From contig DASZTO010000015.1 in NCBI GenBank assembly GCA_035548175.1, positions 1-64,000 of the forward strand: a DNA stretch of 64,000 bases, written 5' to 3'. Position numbers and translations under genes: made by a program. Shown here in pieces: positions 51,329 to 60,748 of the stretch (the first letter of the stretch is position 1; each line of letters starts with the position of its first letter). The notes under the pieces are model-generated. The model had not been told where the DNA came from. It searched no databases and saw only the letters and a list, made by a program, of their open reading frames with translations. The stretch is from CALCHA01 sp035548175. GTDB lineage: Bacteria > Planctomycetota > Phycisphaerae > WQYP01.

Positions 51329-52654
51329 ATGATCTGTGCCGCACGCCGCTCCGTGTTGATCGCCGCCGCCGTTGCCGGCGTCCTTTTGGCCGCCGCGCTT
51401 CCCGCCCATGCCGAGGAAAAAACCTCCTGGCAGTTCGACTTCGCCGGCCAGGCCGCCAGCGGGGCGATCTCCGTCAAACCGACCGCCACCTATTCCAAAG
51501 ACGCCGGTTACGGCTTCGAGGAAGCGCCGGACGGCAAGGTCGTCTCCGGCGCCGGCGATGCCACCGCCGACGGCGCGCTGGTCGCCGCCAAGCCCTTCTA
51601 TTTCTCCGCCGCCGTCCCCGAAGGCAATTACAAGGTGACCGCGGTTCTCGGCGATCCCGATGCTGCGTCGGATACCACCATCAAAGCCGAACTCCGCCGC
51701 CTGATGATCGAGCACGTCCACACCGACGCCGGCAAATACCAGACGGTCTCCTTCGTGGTCAACGTGCGCCGCCCCGACATCCCCGGCGGCGGCGAGGTGA
51801 AGCTCAAAGCCCCGCGCGAGACCACCGCCGAAGCCTGGGATTGGGACGACAAGCTCACGCTGGAGTTCAACAACGCCCATCCGGCCCTTGCGTCGCTCTC
51901 GATCGAAAAGGTGGACGTGCCGACAATTTATCTGCTGGGCGATTCGACCATGTGCGATCAGCCCGCCGAGCCCTGGTGCAGCTGGGGGCAGATGTTGCCG
52001 GTGTTTTTCAAGCCGGACATCGCGGTGGCGAATCATGCCGAATCGGGTGAAACCATCGCCGATTCCAACAGTCGCGGGCGGTTCAAGAAAATCCTCGCGC
52101 AGATCAAGCCGGGCGATTATTTCATCACGCAGTTCGGGCATAACGACATGAAGGAACGCGGCGCCGACGCTTCCGAGAAGTACAAGGCCGACCTCACCGA
52201 ATGGGTGAAACAGATCAAGGCCAAGGGCGCCACGCCGATCGTCGTGACGCCGATGAACCGCCACACCTTCCGCGATGGCAAGGTTTACAACAGTCTCGCC
52301 GATTATCCCGACAAGGTGCGCGAAGTGGCCAAGGAGCAGGACTGCACCCTCATCGACCTCAACGACATGAGCGCCACGCTCTACGACGCGCTGGGTGAAG
52401 AGGGCTCCAACCAGCTCTTCGAACACGAAACCGACGCCGGCAAGCACGACGGCACGCACCACAGCCCCTATGGCGCGTACGAACTCGCTTCCTGCATCCT
52501 CCAGGGCATCCGCCAGAACGTGCCCGACCTCGCCAGGCACATCCGCGACGATGTCCCGGCGTTCGATCCGGCCCATCCCAATCCGGCCTCGGAAAAAGCG
52601 TTCGACGTGCCGCCGAGCCCGAAGCACACCAACGTCGTCCCCCTGGGAAGCTGA
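51329..52654 (+). CDS. Secreted rhamnogalacturonan acetylesterase (CE12, SGNH hydrolase)
   Basis: 441 residues. A signal peptide (VLIAAAVAGVLLAAALPAHA), an N-terminal beta domain, then the SGNH hydrolase with the nucleophile Ser206 in YLLGDSTMCDQ, the GHND block (FGHNDMKERG) and the catalytic Asp374-His377 in HDGTHHSPYGA. CE12 enzymes deacetylate rhamnogalacturonan I. The start is ATG 51329 with GGAGA upstream. Four bases separate it from the next GH28 gene, so the two are one operon for pectin breakdown. Confidence 0.92.
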   Translation: MICAARRSVLIAAAVAGVLLAAALPAHAEEKTSWQFDFAGQAASGAISVKPTATYSKDAGYGFEEAPDGKVVSGAGDATADGALVAAKPFYFSAAVPEGNYKVTAVLGDPDAASDTTIKAELRRLMIEHVHTDAGKYQTVSFVVNVRRPDIPGGGEVKLKAPRETTAEAWDWDDKLTLEFNNAHPALASLSIEKVDVPTIYLLGDSTMCDQPAEPWCSWGQMLPVFFKPDIAVANHAESGETIADSNSRGRFKKILAQIKPGDYFITQFGHNDMKERGADASEKYKADLTEWVKQIKAKGATPIVVTPMNRHTFRDGKVYNSLADYPDKVREVAKEQDCTLIDLNDMSATLYDALGEEGSNQLFEHETDAGKHDGTHHSPYGAYELASCILQGIRQNVPDLARHIRDDVPAFDPAHPNPASEKAFDVPPSPKHTNVVPLGS

Positions 52655-52658
52655 CCTT

Positions 52659-54179
52659 TTGGCCAAGCCTCACGGTACCATCAGCCGCCGTGGATTCCTC
52701 CAGTCCGCGGCGGCTCTCACGCTCGCCGGCTGCACGGCCGGGCCGCTGCGCTCATCCCGGAGACCTATGAAGACCTTCAACGTTCTGGATTTCGGCGCGG
52801 CGGGCGACGGCACGACTCTCGACACCGACGCTCTGCAGAAAGCCATCGATTCCGCCTCCGCTCACGCCGCCGCCGCTGGGGGGGTGACCAAATCCCGCGT
52901 CCTGCTGCCCGGCAAAAAGAAATTCCTCGTCGGCTGCCTCACGCTCCGCTCCAACATCGATTTCCACCTCGCCGATGATGCCCAGCTCCTCGTCTCCACC
53001 ACGCGCACCGATTACCACGAGACCTCCCACGGCTCTCACGGCGGTGACGGCCCCGGCGTTCTCACCGGCGATAACCTCCGCAACCTCTCCTTCTCCGGCA
53101 CCGGCATCATCAACGGCCGCTCGCCCGACTTCATGGATCACTTCGACAGCGTCAACGAGTGGTGGCGGCCGAAATCCTGGCGCCCGCGTCTGCTCCTGCT
53201 CACGGGATGCCAGGACCTGGAACTCCAAGGCATCACCATCAAGGACGCCCCTTCCTGGACCGTCCATCTCCTGGGCTGCCAGCGCGTGCTCATCGACGCC
53301 ATCACCATCGCCAACCAGCTCGACGTTCCCAACTGCGATGGCATCGACCCCGACCACTGCCAGGATGTCGAAATCAAAAACTGCCACATCACCTGCGGCG
53401 ACGATGGCATCGTCATCAAGACCACTCGCCAACCCCCCCCCGCCCCCGGCGCCCCCGACTATGGCCCCTCCGAAAACATCCGCATCTCCGACTGCACCAT
53501 TCGCACGCAGGATTCCTGCCTGAAAATCGGCACCGAAACCGTCTCCGACATCCGCAACATCCGCTTCGAACGCTGCAAGCTCCTCGATGGCTGCCGGGGC
53601 ATCTGCATCCAGCTCCGCGACCAGGGCAACATCTCCAACATCGACTTCCGCGACATCACCTTCACCGCCCGCTACTTCTCCGATCCCTGGTGGGGCCGCG
53701 GCGAAGGCATCTCGTTCACCGCCATCCCGCGCACGTTCGGTTCGCCGCTGGGCAAACTGTCCAACGTCCGCGTCGCCAACGTCACCGGCCGCTGCGAAAA
53801 CTCCGCGCGCATCGACGCCGCCGCTTCCGGTTTCATCTCCGACATCCTCTTCGACAACGTCCATCTCACCCTCGACCGCTGGACGAAATACAAGGGCGGC
53901 GTTTTCGACAACCGCCCCACCAAAGCACTCGAGGACATCGAGCCGCACAACACGCCCGCGTTCTTCGTGCGCCACGCCGCCAACGTCACGCTGCAGAACT
54001 GCCGCGCCGATTGGGGCAACAACATCCCCGATTACTTCTCTTATGCGTTAGAAATGCAGAACTCTGTGGGTGTGCGTCATCCGGGATTCATCGGCCACGC
54101 CGCCCATCCTGATCGCGATCCGGCGATGATGACCAAAATCGTAGAACGCGTGCCGCTCAAGATCGTTCTTCCCACCTGA
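52659..54179 (+). CDS. Tat-exported GH28-family polygalacturonase-like lipoprotein
   Basis: About 506 residues. A twin-arginine signal merging into a lipobox (SRRGFLQSAAALTLAGC) is followed by a GH28 beta-helix: FNVLDFGAAGDGTTLDTDAL, NCDGIDPDHCQDVEI with the acidic pair in ITCGDDGIVIK, and QDSCLKIGTETV. The start codon appears to be TTG 52659, five bases after the acetylesterase stop, since no ATG precedes the Tat motif. It probably acts on deacetylated rhamnogalacturonan or homogalacturonan together with its neighbour. Confidence 0.85.
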   Translation: MAKPHGTISRRGFLQSAAALTLAGCTAGPLRSSRRPMKTFNVLDFGAAGDGTTLDTDALQKAIDSASAHAAAAGGVTKSRVLLPGKKKFLVGCLTLRSNIDFHLADDAQLLVSTTRTDYHETSHGSHGGDGPGVLTGDNLRNLSFSGTGIINGRSPDFMDHFDSVNEWWRPKSWRPRLLLLTGCQDLELQGITIKDAPSWTVHLLGCQRVLIDAITIANQLDVPNCDGIDPDHCQDVEIKNCHITCGDDGIVIKTTRQPPPAPGAPDYGPSENIRISDCTIRTQDSCLKIGTETVSDIRNIRFERCKLLDGCRGICIQLRDQGNISNIDFRDITFTARYFSDPWWGRGEGISFTAIPRTFGSPLGKLSNVRVANVTGRCENSARIDAAASGFISDILFDNVHLTLDRWTKYKGGVFDNRPTKALEDIEPHNTPAFFVRHAANVTLQNCRADWGNNIPDYFSYALEMQNSVGVRHPGFIGHAAHPDRDPAMMTKIVERVPLKIVLPT

Positions 54180-54263
54180 TGCATGCCACACGCCTCTCGC
54201 CCACCGAGCCTCTCGCAACCATTCCGCGTAGAATTCCGACAATGATCCGCAAGGAGGCGCCGC

Positions 54264-55202
54264 ATGCCCATCGACATTCCATCCCCGCCCCCGCCCCCCG
54301 ATCGCAGCCACATCCACACCGAAGGCGAGAACCCCGCCAGCGCCCGCCTCGACGAGCTCTCGATCGAAGAGGCCGTCGCCGTGATGAACGCCGAGGATGC
54401 GAAAGTCGTCGCCGCCGTCGCCCGGCAGCGTCCGGCCATCGCCCGGGCGGTGCGCATGATCGCCGACGCTTTCGCCAACGGCGGCCGCCTCATTTACCTG
54501 GGCGCCGGCACCTCCGGCCGCCTCGGCGTGCTTGATGCCTCCGAATGCCCGCCCACTTTCTGCTCCGATCCCGACATGGTCGTCGGCCTCATCGCCGGCG
54601 GTGACGTCGCGCTGCGCCGCTCCATCGAAAATGTCGAAGACGATCCCGTCGCCGGCGCCGACGCCCTCCGCGATCTTGCCGTCACGGACAAGGATGTCGT
54701 CATGGGCATCGCCGCCGGCGGCACCACGCCCTACGTCCACGGGGCGCTGCGCGAAGCCGCCCTGCGCGGGGCCAAAACCATCTTCCTCATCTGCACCGAT
54801 CCCGCCCACCTCCAGCTTCCCCCCGGCATCCCCGATCTCTTCATCGCCATCGAAACCGGCGCCGAAATCCTCACCGGCTCCACACGCCTCAAGGCCGGCA
54901 CCGCCACCAAGCTCGTCCTCAACACCCTCACCACCCTCGCCATGGTGCAGATCGGAAAAACCTTCGGCAACCTGATGGTCGACATCGACGCCCTCAAAAA
55001 CGCCAAGCTCGTCGACCGCGGCGCCCGCATCATTTCCCGCCTCACCGGCGCCACGCGTGAAGAATCCCTCAAGCTCCTCCACGACGCGGGCGGCAAGGTC
55101 AAACGCGCCATCGTCATGCGCCTCAAAAGCGTCGACGTCTTCACCGCCGACAACCTCCTCAAGGAAGCGCACGGAAAATTGCGCACCGTGATTCAGCAGT
55201 GA
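54264..55202 (+). CDS. murQ: N-acetylmuramic acid 6-phosphate etherase
   Basis: 312 residues; cleaves the lactyl ether of MurNAc-6-P to GlcNAc-6-P in peptidoglycan recycling. It has a SIS sugar-phosphate fold with YLGAGTSGRLGVLDASECPP carrying the catalytic Glu, AGGTTPYVHGALREA, and the C-terminal KLVDRGARIISRLTG. ATG 54264 follows a strong AAGGAGG site. It is probably transcribed separately from the pectin genes. Confidence 0.96.
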   Translation: MPIDIPSPPPPPDRSHIHTEGENPASARLDELSIEEAVAVMNAEDAKVVAAVARQRPAIARAVRMIADAFANGGRLIYLGAGTSGRLGVLDASECPPTFCSDPDMVVGLIAGGDVALRRSIENVEDDPVAGADALRDLAVTDKDVVMGIAAGGTTPYVHGALREAALRGAKTIFLICTDPAHLQLPPGIPDLFIAIETGAEILTGSTRLKAGTATKLVLNTLTTLAMVQIGKTFGNLMVDIDALKNAKLVDRGARIISRLTGATREESLKLLHDAGGKVKRAIVMRLKSVDVFTADNLLKEAHGKLRTVIQQ

Positions 55203-55250
55203 CGCCCCCCAATTTAACCAGTTGAACCAGTACCCCAATTGAACGAGTTG

Positions 55251-55973
55251 CTACCCCTTCACGCCTACGAACGCCGCGAACGGCCCATTCTTGTGCAGCA
55301 CATCCACCCCCTTGAACCCCGCCGCCTCCATCAGCCCCGTCTGAAACAGCAAACTCCGCGGCGTGTCCTCCTTCGCCACATACGCAAACACCGCCTCCCG
55401 ATACTTCTGCCCCGCCTCGCCCCCGCCCTTCATCCCAACCAGATACTCGCCATACCGCCCCCACATCATCGCCTGCAACTCCGGCGTCGCCTGCTCGATC
55501 AGATCGAACACCCAGAAACTTCCCCCCGGACGCAGCGCCCGATACACCTTCTCAAACATCGCTCGCCATTCCGCATCCGTGCGCAGGTGATGCAGCGTCG
55601 CCGCCGACACCACCACATCAAACCGCCCCTCCCCAAACTCAACCTCCCGCATGTCCCCCTGCGCGGTAGTCACCTTGCCGGCGCCGGCCGCCATCACGCG
55701 CTCCCGCGCCTTCTCCAGCATCCGCACACTCAAATCCACCAGCGTGCAGTTCAACCCCGCCATCTGCCGCAGCATCATCAGCGTGTAATTCCCCGCCCCG
55801 CAGCCGATATCCAGCAGATCCCGCGCCCCGGGCGTCACCCGCGCCGCCGCCTCCGCCACCAGTTCCATGCACAGCCGCGCATCCATCGTCGCCGCCTGCC
55901 CCGTCTCCAGATTGCTGAACCGCTCCACCTCGTGATCAAACCGTTCCCGTATCTCCTGCACCGTGCTCTTCAT
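55251..55973 (-). CDS. Class I SAM-dependent methyltransferase
   Basis: 240 residues with the SAM-binding motif I (LLDIGCGAGNYTLMML), acidic motif II region (CTLVDLSVRMLEKAR) and motif with DVVVSAATLHHL. The substrate is unknown. ATG 55973 follows GAGAGG. Unlike most minus-strand genes further left, its coding strand is G-rich, in line with the changed strand skew here. Confidence 0.9.
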   Translation of the reverse strand: MKSTVQEIRERFDHEVERFSNLETGQAATMDARLCMELVAEAAARVTPGARDLLDIGCGAGNYTLMMLRQMAGLNCTLVDLSVRMLEKARERVMAAGAGKVTTAQGDMREVEFGEGRFDVVVSAATLHHLRTDAEWRAMFEKVYRALRPGGSFWVFDLIEQATPELQAMMWGRYGEYLVGMKGGGEAGQKYREAVFAYVAKEDTPRSLLFQTGLMEAAGFKGVDVLHKNGPFAAFVGVKG

Positions 55974-56003
55974 ATCAACCTCTCGCTGCGAACGTTCGGA
56001 GTT

Positions 56004-56017
56004 CCGCCTTCAGGCGG
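56004..56017. repeat. CCGCC-TTCA-GGCGG palindrome
   Basis: A perfect 5-bp stem within a GTTCGGAGTTCCGCC context, in the divergent promoter region of the methyltransferase and LysR genes. It looks like a REP-type element. Confidence 0.4.
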
Positions 56018-56089
56018 TAAATCAACACCCCACTCTACGCCGGAAGCACCCATTGCTCCAATACATCCATCCGATGTAACCTATTGTCC

Positions 56090-57007
56090 ATGGCAATGAC
56101 CGATCTGCCGTCAATCCCCGACCTCCAGGCCTTCCTCGCCGCCGCCCGCACCCTCCATTTCACCAGGGCCGCCGAATCCCTCCACATCGCCCAGCCCACG
56201 CTCTCGCTGGCCATCCGCCGCCTCGAAAAATCCCTCGGCATCCCCCTCTTCGACCGCGTCGGCCGCTCCGTCCGCCTCACCACCGCCGGCGAAGCCTTCC
56301 GCACCCACGCCGCCGCCGCCCTCGCCACGCTCACCCGCGCCCGCCTCGCCGTCTCCGATCTCACCTCCCTCCACGCCGGTTCCCTGCGCGTCGGCGTCAC
56401 CCACATCCTCGCCGCCTCGCTCCTGCCCCAAACCCTCGCCGCCTTCCACAAAAAATACCCGCGCGTCGCCCTCCACGCCGAGCTCCTCACCTCCGCCAAC
56501 GTCCAACGCCGCCTCCTCGAAGATTCCCCCAGCCACCCGCCCCTCGACCTCGGCATCACCTTCTCCCCGCCCACCGCCCCCGAACTCCTCGCCCAGCAGC
56601 TCTTCACCGAAACCGTCATCCTCGCCCTCCGGCCCCGCCATCCTCTCGCCAGGAAAAAATCCCTCCCCTTCCGCCACCTCGCGAATCTCCCCCTCGCCCT
56701 GACCACCCACGATTTCGCCACCCGCCGCCTCCTCGAATCCACCGCCGCCGCCCGGAAAATGCCCCTGCACATCGCCATGGAATTCAACGACATCCCCCTG
56801 CTCCTCGCCACCGCCCCCCGCGCCGGCCTGCCCATCCTCATCGCCCGCCGCGCCATCGTCCCCCACAACCCGCGCCTCACCCTCCTCCCCATCACCCATC
56901 CCACCCTCACCCACACCGCCCACCTCCTCTGGCACCGCGACCGCCACCGCACCACCGCCGCCCGCACCTTCACCGAAATGCTCGAGCAATCCCTCACCCA
57001 CCGCTGA
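56090..57007 (+). CDS. LysR-family transcriptional regulator
   Basis: About 305 residues. N-terminal winged HTH (LQAFLAAARTLHFTRAAESL, AQPTLSLAIRRLEKSLGIPL) and a C-terminal periplasmic-binding-like effector domain (GSLRVGVTHILAASLLP onward). ATG 56090 or 56096; no ribosome site, with TATTGT just upstream. It is divergent from the methyltransferase gene, which is a plausible target. Confidence 0.9.
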   Translation: MAMTDLPSIPDLQAFLAAARTLHFTRAAESLHIAQPTLSLAIRRLEKSLGIPLFDRVGRSVRLTTAGEAFRTHAAAALATLTRARLAVSDLTSLHAGSLRVGVTHILAASLLPQTLAAFHKKYPRVALHAELLTSANVQRRLLEDSPSHPPLDLGITFSPPTAPELLAQQLFTETVILALRPRHPLARKKSLPFRHLANLPLALTTHDFATRRLLESTAAARKMPLHIAMEFNDIPLLLATAPRAGLPILIARRAIVPHNPRLTLLPITHPTLTHTAHLLWHRDRHRTTAARTFTEMLEQSLTHR

Positions 57008-57085
57008 TCTCTCCGCATGAATGACAAATCCGAATATCTGTCAGGTCCTTCCCTCCACCGGCGATATAGCGGTAAAAGGAAGACC

Positions 57086-60000
57086 ATGATCCCCGCCACC
57101 GCTCCCCCACCCGCCGCCACCAACGCCCGCGTCGACCTCGTCTACGCCGCCGCCTTCCGGCAAACCCACGATCACCACCTCGCCGACGAAATCACCCAGG
57201 CCGTCTTCCTCATCCTCGCTCAAAAATCCGCCCATCACCGCGCCCCTCCGGAGGCCCACATGACCGGCTGGCTTCTCAACGTCACCCGCCACGTCGTGCT
57301 GCAATCCCGCCGTGCCGCCGCCCGCCGCGCCAAGCACGAATCCGCCGCCGCCGCACTGCGGCCCCTCTCCACGAGCGCTCCCGCTCCCGAAGCCGACATC
57401 CTCGACGCCCTCGACGACGCGCTCCTCCGCCTCGCCCCCGCCGATCGCGAAGCCCTGGTCCGCCGCTACCTCTGCCAGCTTCCCGTCCGTGAGGTCGCCG
57501 CCGCTCTCTCGCTTTCCGAAAACGCCGCCAACCAGCGCCTCCTTCGCGCCCTGAAAAAGCTCCACGCGATCCTCACGCGCCGCGGCATCTCCGCCCCCGC
57601 CGCCGCGCTCACCGCCGCTCTCGCCTCCGCCGCGCTCCTCAAAGCGCCGCCCGCCACCGCCGCCGCGCTGGCCGCCGCACCCCACCCCGTCGCCGCCGCT
57701 CTTGCCCACCACACGCTCCGCCGCCTCGCCCTTGTCAAAACCAAGCTCGCCGCCGCCACTTTTCTCACGGCCTCCGCCGCCGCGGTTTCCGTGTATCCCT
57801 TCCTCCGCTCCGCCCACATCCCTCCCGCACCGCCTTCCATCGCCATCGTCGTCACCGATTCCTCCACCGGCAAACCCCTCCCCAACGTCCACGTCGATGC
57901 CCAAGGGATCGCCACTCCCTTCGCCTCCGCCACCACCGACGCCGCCGGCCGCGCCTCCCTCCCCACCGCCGACATGTCCAACAGCGTCGACTTCACCGCC
58001 GCCGCTCCCGGCTACGTCCGCACCACTCTCTCCTGGTCGCGCCATTTCCCCAGCGATTCCATCCCCGCGCAGCTCTCCCTCCCGCTCGAACCCGCCATCA
58101 CCATCAGCGGCGCCGTCGTCGACGATGCCGGCCATCCCATCCCTCACGCGCTCCTGCTGATCTCACCCCGCAAATCCTACGTCGGGGACAATTCCCCCGC
58201 CCCTGCCCGTTACGCCGCCTGGGACTGCCACATCACCGCCGACGCCAACGGCCATTGGACCTTCAACGGCGTCCCGCCCGGCGCCCCTTCCGTCGAATGC
58301 TGCGCCTTCGATCCCCATTTCGCCAACACCGGCTTGTTCTTCGGCCCCGCCCTGAAACTCCCCGACCTCAAAAATCCCATCACCCTCACCCTCCACGCCG
58401 GCGCGCCCCTGCCCATTACCGTTCTCGATCCCACCGGCAAACCCGCCGCCAATGCCACCATCGCCCTCGGCGACGCCCACGGCGCCCCCAACGCCACACC
58501 GCCTACCCCCGTCGCTCCGGATGGCCACGTCTCCGCCATGCTCCCCCGCGACACCCCGACGCACCTCTTCATCGCCGCCCCCGGCGCCACGCCCGCGTAT
58601 CTCTCGGTCACGTCGGTCGATCTCGATCCCATCACCGTCCAACTCCATCCCGCCACCACGATTGCCGGCCGTGTGCTCGATCCCGCCGGTCGCCCGATCC
58701 CCCACGCCCACATCGTCCCGCGCCAATGGAAAAACATTTCCATTCCGCCCATCGACCTGATCACCAACGACGCCGGCGCCTTCACCTGGAAGGATGCTCC
58801 TAACGACCCCATCACTTGCGACATCGAGGCTCCCGGCTTCATGTCCCTCTCCAAAGCCCTCTCCCCCGGCGCCACCGACGTGACGATGCACCCCATGCCC
58901 CTCATCCGCGGCCAGGTCCTCGATGCCGCCACCGGAAAACCCGTCGACAACTATTACCTCGTCCCCGGCCAATCCTCCGGCGACCAAGGCATACGCTTCA
59001 ACCCCGGCGATCCAGGGTTCACCAGCCGCTGCGTCCATCTTCTCCCCGAAGGCCGCTTCGAGTTCAGCCTCACCCAGGACGTCGACGCCGCCGTCGAAGT
59101 CCACGCCGACGATTACTTCCCCGAAGCCTCCTCCAAAATCCATCCTGACGGCGATGACCACGACCTCATCATTCGCTTACGCAAAGGCCCGCGCATCACC
59201 GGCCAGCTCCTCGATTCCCACGGCCATCCCGCCGCCCACCTCCCCGTCCGGCTCTTCAACGACTGGTACGAATCCTACAACGGCGAACTCCCCGACTCCG
59301 CCGACTGGCAAAAGGTTTACCCCCACCAGTTCTCCACCACCGACGCCCGGGGCCGTTTCTCCTTCCCTCCGCAATCCGCCGACTTCGTCCTTCTCGCCTC
59401 GACCGATGACGGCTTCCTCAGCGCCCGCGGAAAAAACCTCGCGCCCGTCCTCCACCTGACCCCCTGGGCCAAAATCTCCGGCCACGTCTCCATCGACGGT
59501 CGCGCCGTTCCCGCCGGCACGCCCATCTCCGGTCGCCTCTCGCAGTACCCCTGGGCCGGCGATCCCGAAATCCCCATCTACACCCATTTCGAAACCACCA
59601 CCGATGCCAACGGCAACTTCTCCTTCGACCACCTCTTCCCCGGCGATTATTCCTTCTCGCGCGGAGCCGCCCCCGACCATTCCTCCCTCGGCGGCGACAC
59701 CATTTCTGTCTCCGTCGCCCCCGCGCAATCCGCCCGCGCCGACCTGACCCATTCCGTCCTCATCGCCTCCGGCCAAATCCTTCCCCCGCCCGAAGTCATC
59801 ACCTCCTCCTGGCGCGGCGATACCTTCATCTCCCCTGACCGCGGCCCCTTCCCCGCCATTACCCTCCCGCCCGGCATCAAATCCCTCTCCGACAGCCAGC
59901 GTCGCGAGTGGTTCAACCAATGGAAAAAATCCCCCGAAGGCCGCCGCGCTCAGGACATGTTCGCACAGAAGTCCGACGAAGGCGGCGACATCATCAACCC

Positions 60001-60676
60001 CGATGGCCTCTTCCGCGCCACGCTCCCGCCGGGCCGCCACTTCCTCTCCGTCACGTTCCTGCCGCCCCTCCCCGACGGCCGCATCGACGTCGAGCATCCC
60101 ACCACCATTGGACATTACGCCTTCGACCTCTCACGTCCCCCCAATGCCACCGGCGACGCCGAAATTTCCGTCGGTAAACTCACCCCCGCTCCCCAGGGCC
60201 TCGAACGCGTCGGCCAACTCGCCCCCGATTTCTGCTTCACCACCATCGACGGCCAAACCCACACCCTCTCCGATTTCCGTGGCAACCTCGTCTTCCTCTA
60301 CTTCTGGGGCGCCTGGTGCGGCGCCTGCACCCAGAACATGCCCAACATCCAGGCCCTCCAGGCCGCCTGTGCCAACGACCCACGCTTCACGCTCATCGGC
60401 CTCAGCGTCGAAGACCAACCCGATCCCGCCCTCGCCGAAATCAAAAAGTTCTCCCTCGACCACACCCTCCAAGCCATCCTCGGCCCGCGCAACGACGCCG
60501 CCCCCGTCCTCCTCTACACCGTCCACGAATATCCCACCTACTTCCTCATCTCCCCCGACGGCCACCTCCTCGCCACCGGCAACCAACTCTTCCCCCCCGC
60601 CCCCACCCTCATCCAATCCACCCTCGCCAAAATCTCCTCCTCGACCACGTCACAATCCACGCCGCCCGCCCCATAA
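57086..60676 (+). CDS. ECF sigma factor fused to a membrane anchor, regulatory repeats and a thioredoxin domain
   Basis: 1196 residues in one frame. Residues about 14-90 are ECF sigma region 2 (LVYAAAFRQTHDHHLADEIT, then QAVFLILAQKSA) and about 105-170 are region 4 (ALVRRYLCQLPVREVAAALS). An Ala-rich stretch leads to one hydrophobic helix near residues 222-245 (LAAATFLTASAAAVSVYPFL). About 800 residues of carboxypeptidase-regulatory-like beta repeats follow (for example ISGAVVDDAGHPIPHALLLI). The last 150 residues are a TlpA/thioredoxin domain with the redox motif WCGAC. The expected topology is sigma in the cytoplasm and thioredoxin outside. ATG 57086 has AAAGGA upstream. No anti-sigma gene is adjacent. 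Confidence 0.9.
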   Translation: MIPATAPPPAATNARVDLVYAAAFRQTHDHHLADEITQAVFLILAQKSAHHRAPPEAHMTGWLLNVTRHVVLQSRRAAARRAKHESAAAALRPLSTSAPAPEADILDALDDALLRLAPADREALVRRYLCQLPVREVAAALSLSENAANQRLLRALKKLHAILTRRGISAPAAALTAALASAALLKAPPATAAALAAAPHPVAAALAHHTLRRLALVKTKLAAATFLTASAAAVSVYPFLRSAHIPPAPPSIAIVVTDSSTGKPLPNVHVDAQGIATPFASATTDAAGRASLPTADMSNSVDFTAAAPGYVRTTLSWSRHFPSDSIPAQLSLPLEPAITISGAVVDDAGHPIPHALLLISPRKSYVGDNSPAPARYAAWDCHITADANGHWTFNGVPPGAPSVECCAFDPHFANTGLFFGPALKLPDLKNPITLTLHAGAPLPITVLDPTGKPAANATIALGDAHGAPNATPPTPVAPDGHVSAMLPRDTPTHLFIAAPGATPAYLSVTSVDLDPITVQLHPATTIAGRVLDPAGRPIPHAHIVPRQWKNISIPPIDLITNDAGAFTWKDAPNDPITCDIEAPGFMSLSKALSPGATDVTMHPMPLIRGQVLDAATGKPVDNYYLVPGQSSGDQGIRFNPGDPGFTSRCVHLLPEGRFEFSLTQDVDAAVEVHADDYFPEASSKIHPDGDDHDLIIRLRKGPRITGQLLDSHGHPAAHLPVRLFNDWYESYNGELPDSADWQKVYPHQFSTTDARGRFSFPPQSADFVLLASTDDGFLSARGKNLAPVLHLTPWAKISGHVSIDGRAVPAGTPISGRLSQYPWAGDPEIPIYTHFETTTDANGNFSFDHLFPGDYSFSRGAAPDHSSLGGDTISVSVAPAQSARADLTHSVLIASGQILPPPEVITSSWRGDTFISPDRGPFPAITLPPGIKSLSDSQRREWFNQWKKSPEGRRAQDMFAQKSDEGGDIINPDGLFRATLPPGRHFLSVTFLPPLPDGRIDVEHPTTIGHYAFDLSRPPNATGDAEISVGKLTPAPQGLERVGQLAPDFCFTTIDGQTHTLSDFRGNLVFLYFWGAWCGACTQNMPNIQALQAACANDPRFTLIGLSVEDQPDPALAEIKKFSLDHTLQAILGPRNDAAPVLLYTVHEYPTYFLISPDGHLLATGNQLFPPAPTLIQSTLAKISSSTTSQSTPPAP

Positions 60677-60736
60677 ACCTACGCCTTTAGCATGGACCAC
60701 TTTTCGCCGCCCTTCCCCCAAATGCGCCGATGATAT

Positions 60737-60742
60737 TACAAT
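60737..60742 (+). promoter_or_regulatory. -10 box of the small membrane protein gene
   Basis: TACAAT ends six bases before the ATG at 60749, again pointing to a leaderless transcript. Confidence 0.5.
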
Positions 60743-60748
60743 ATCTCT

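Noticed and set aside
57017..57085. Earlier ATG at 57017 for the sigma-thioredoxin fusion
   Set aside because: No ribosome site precedes it and the extra 23 residues are not sigma-like; ATG 57086 has AAAGGA upstream.
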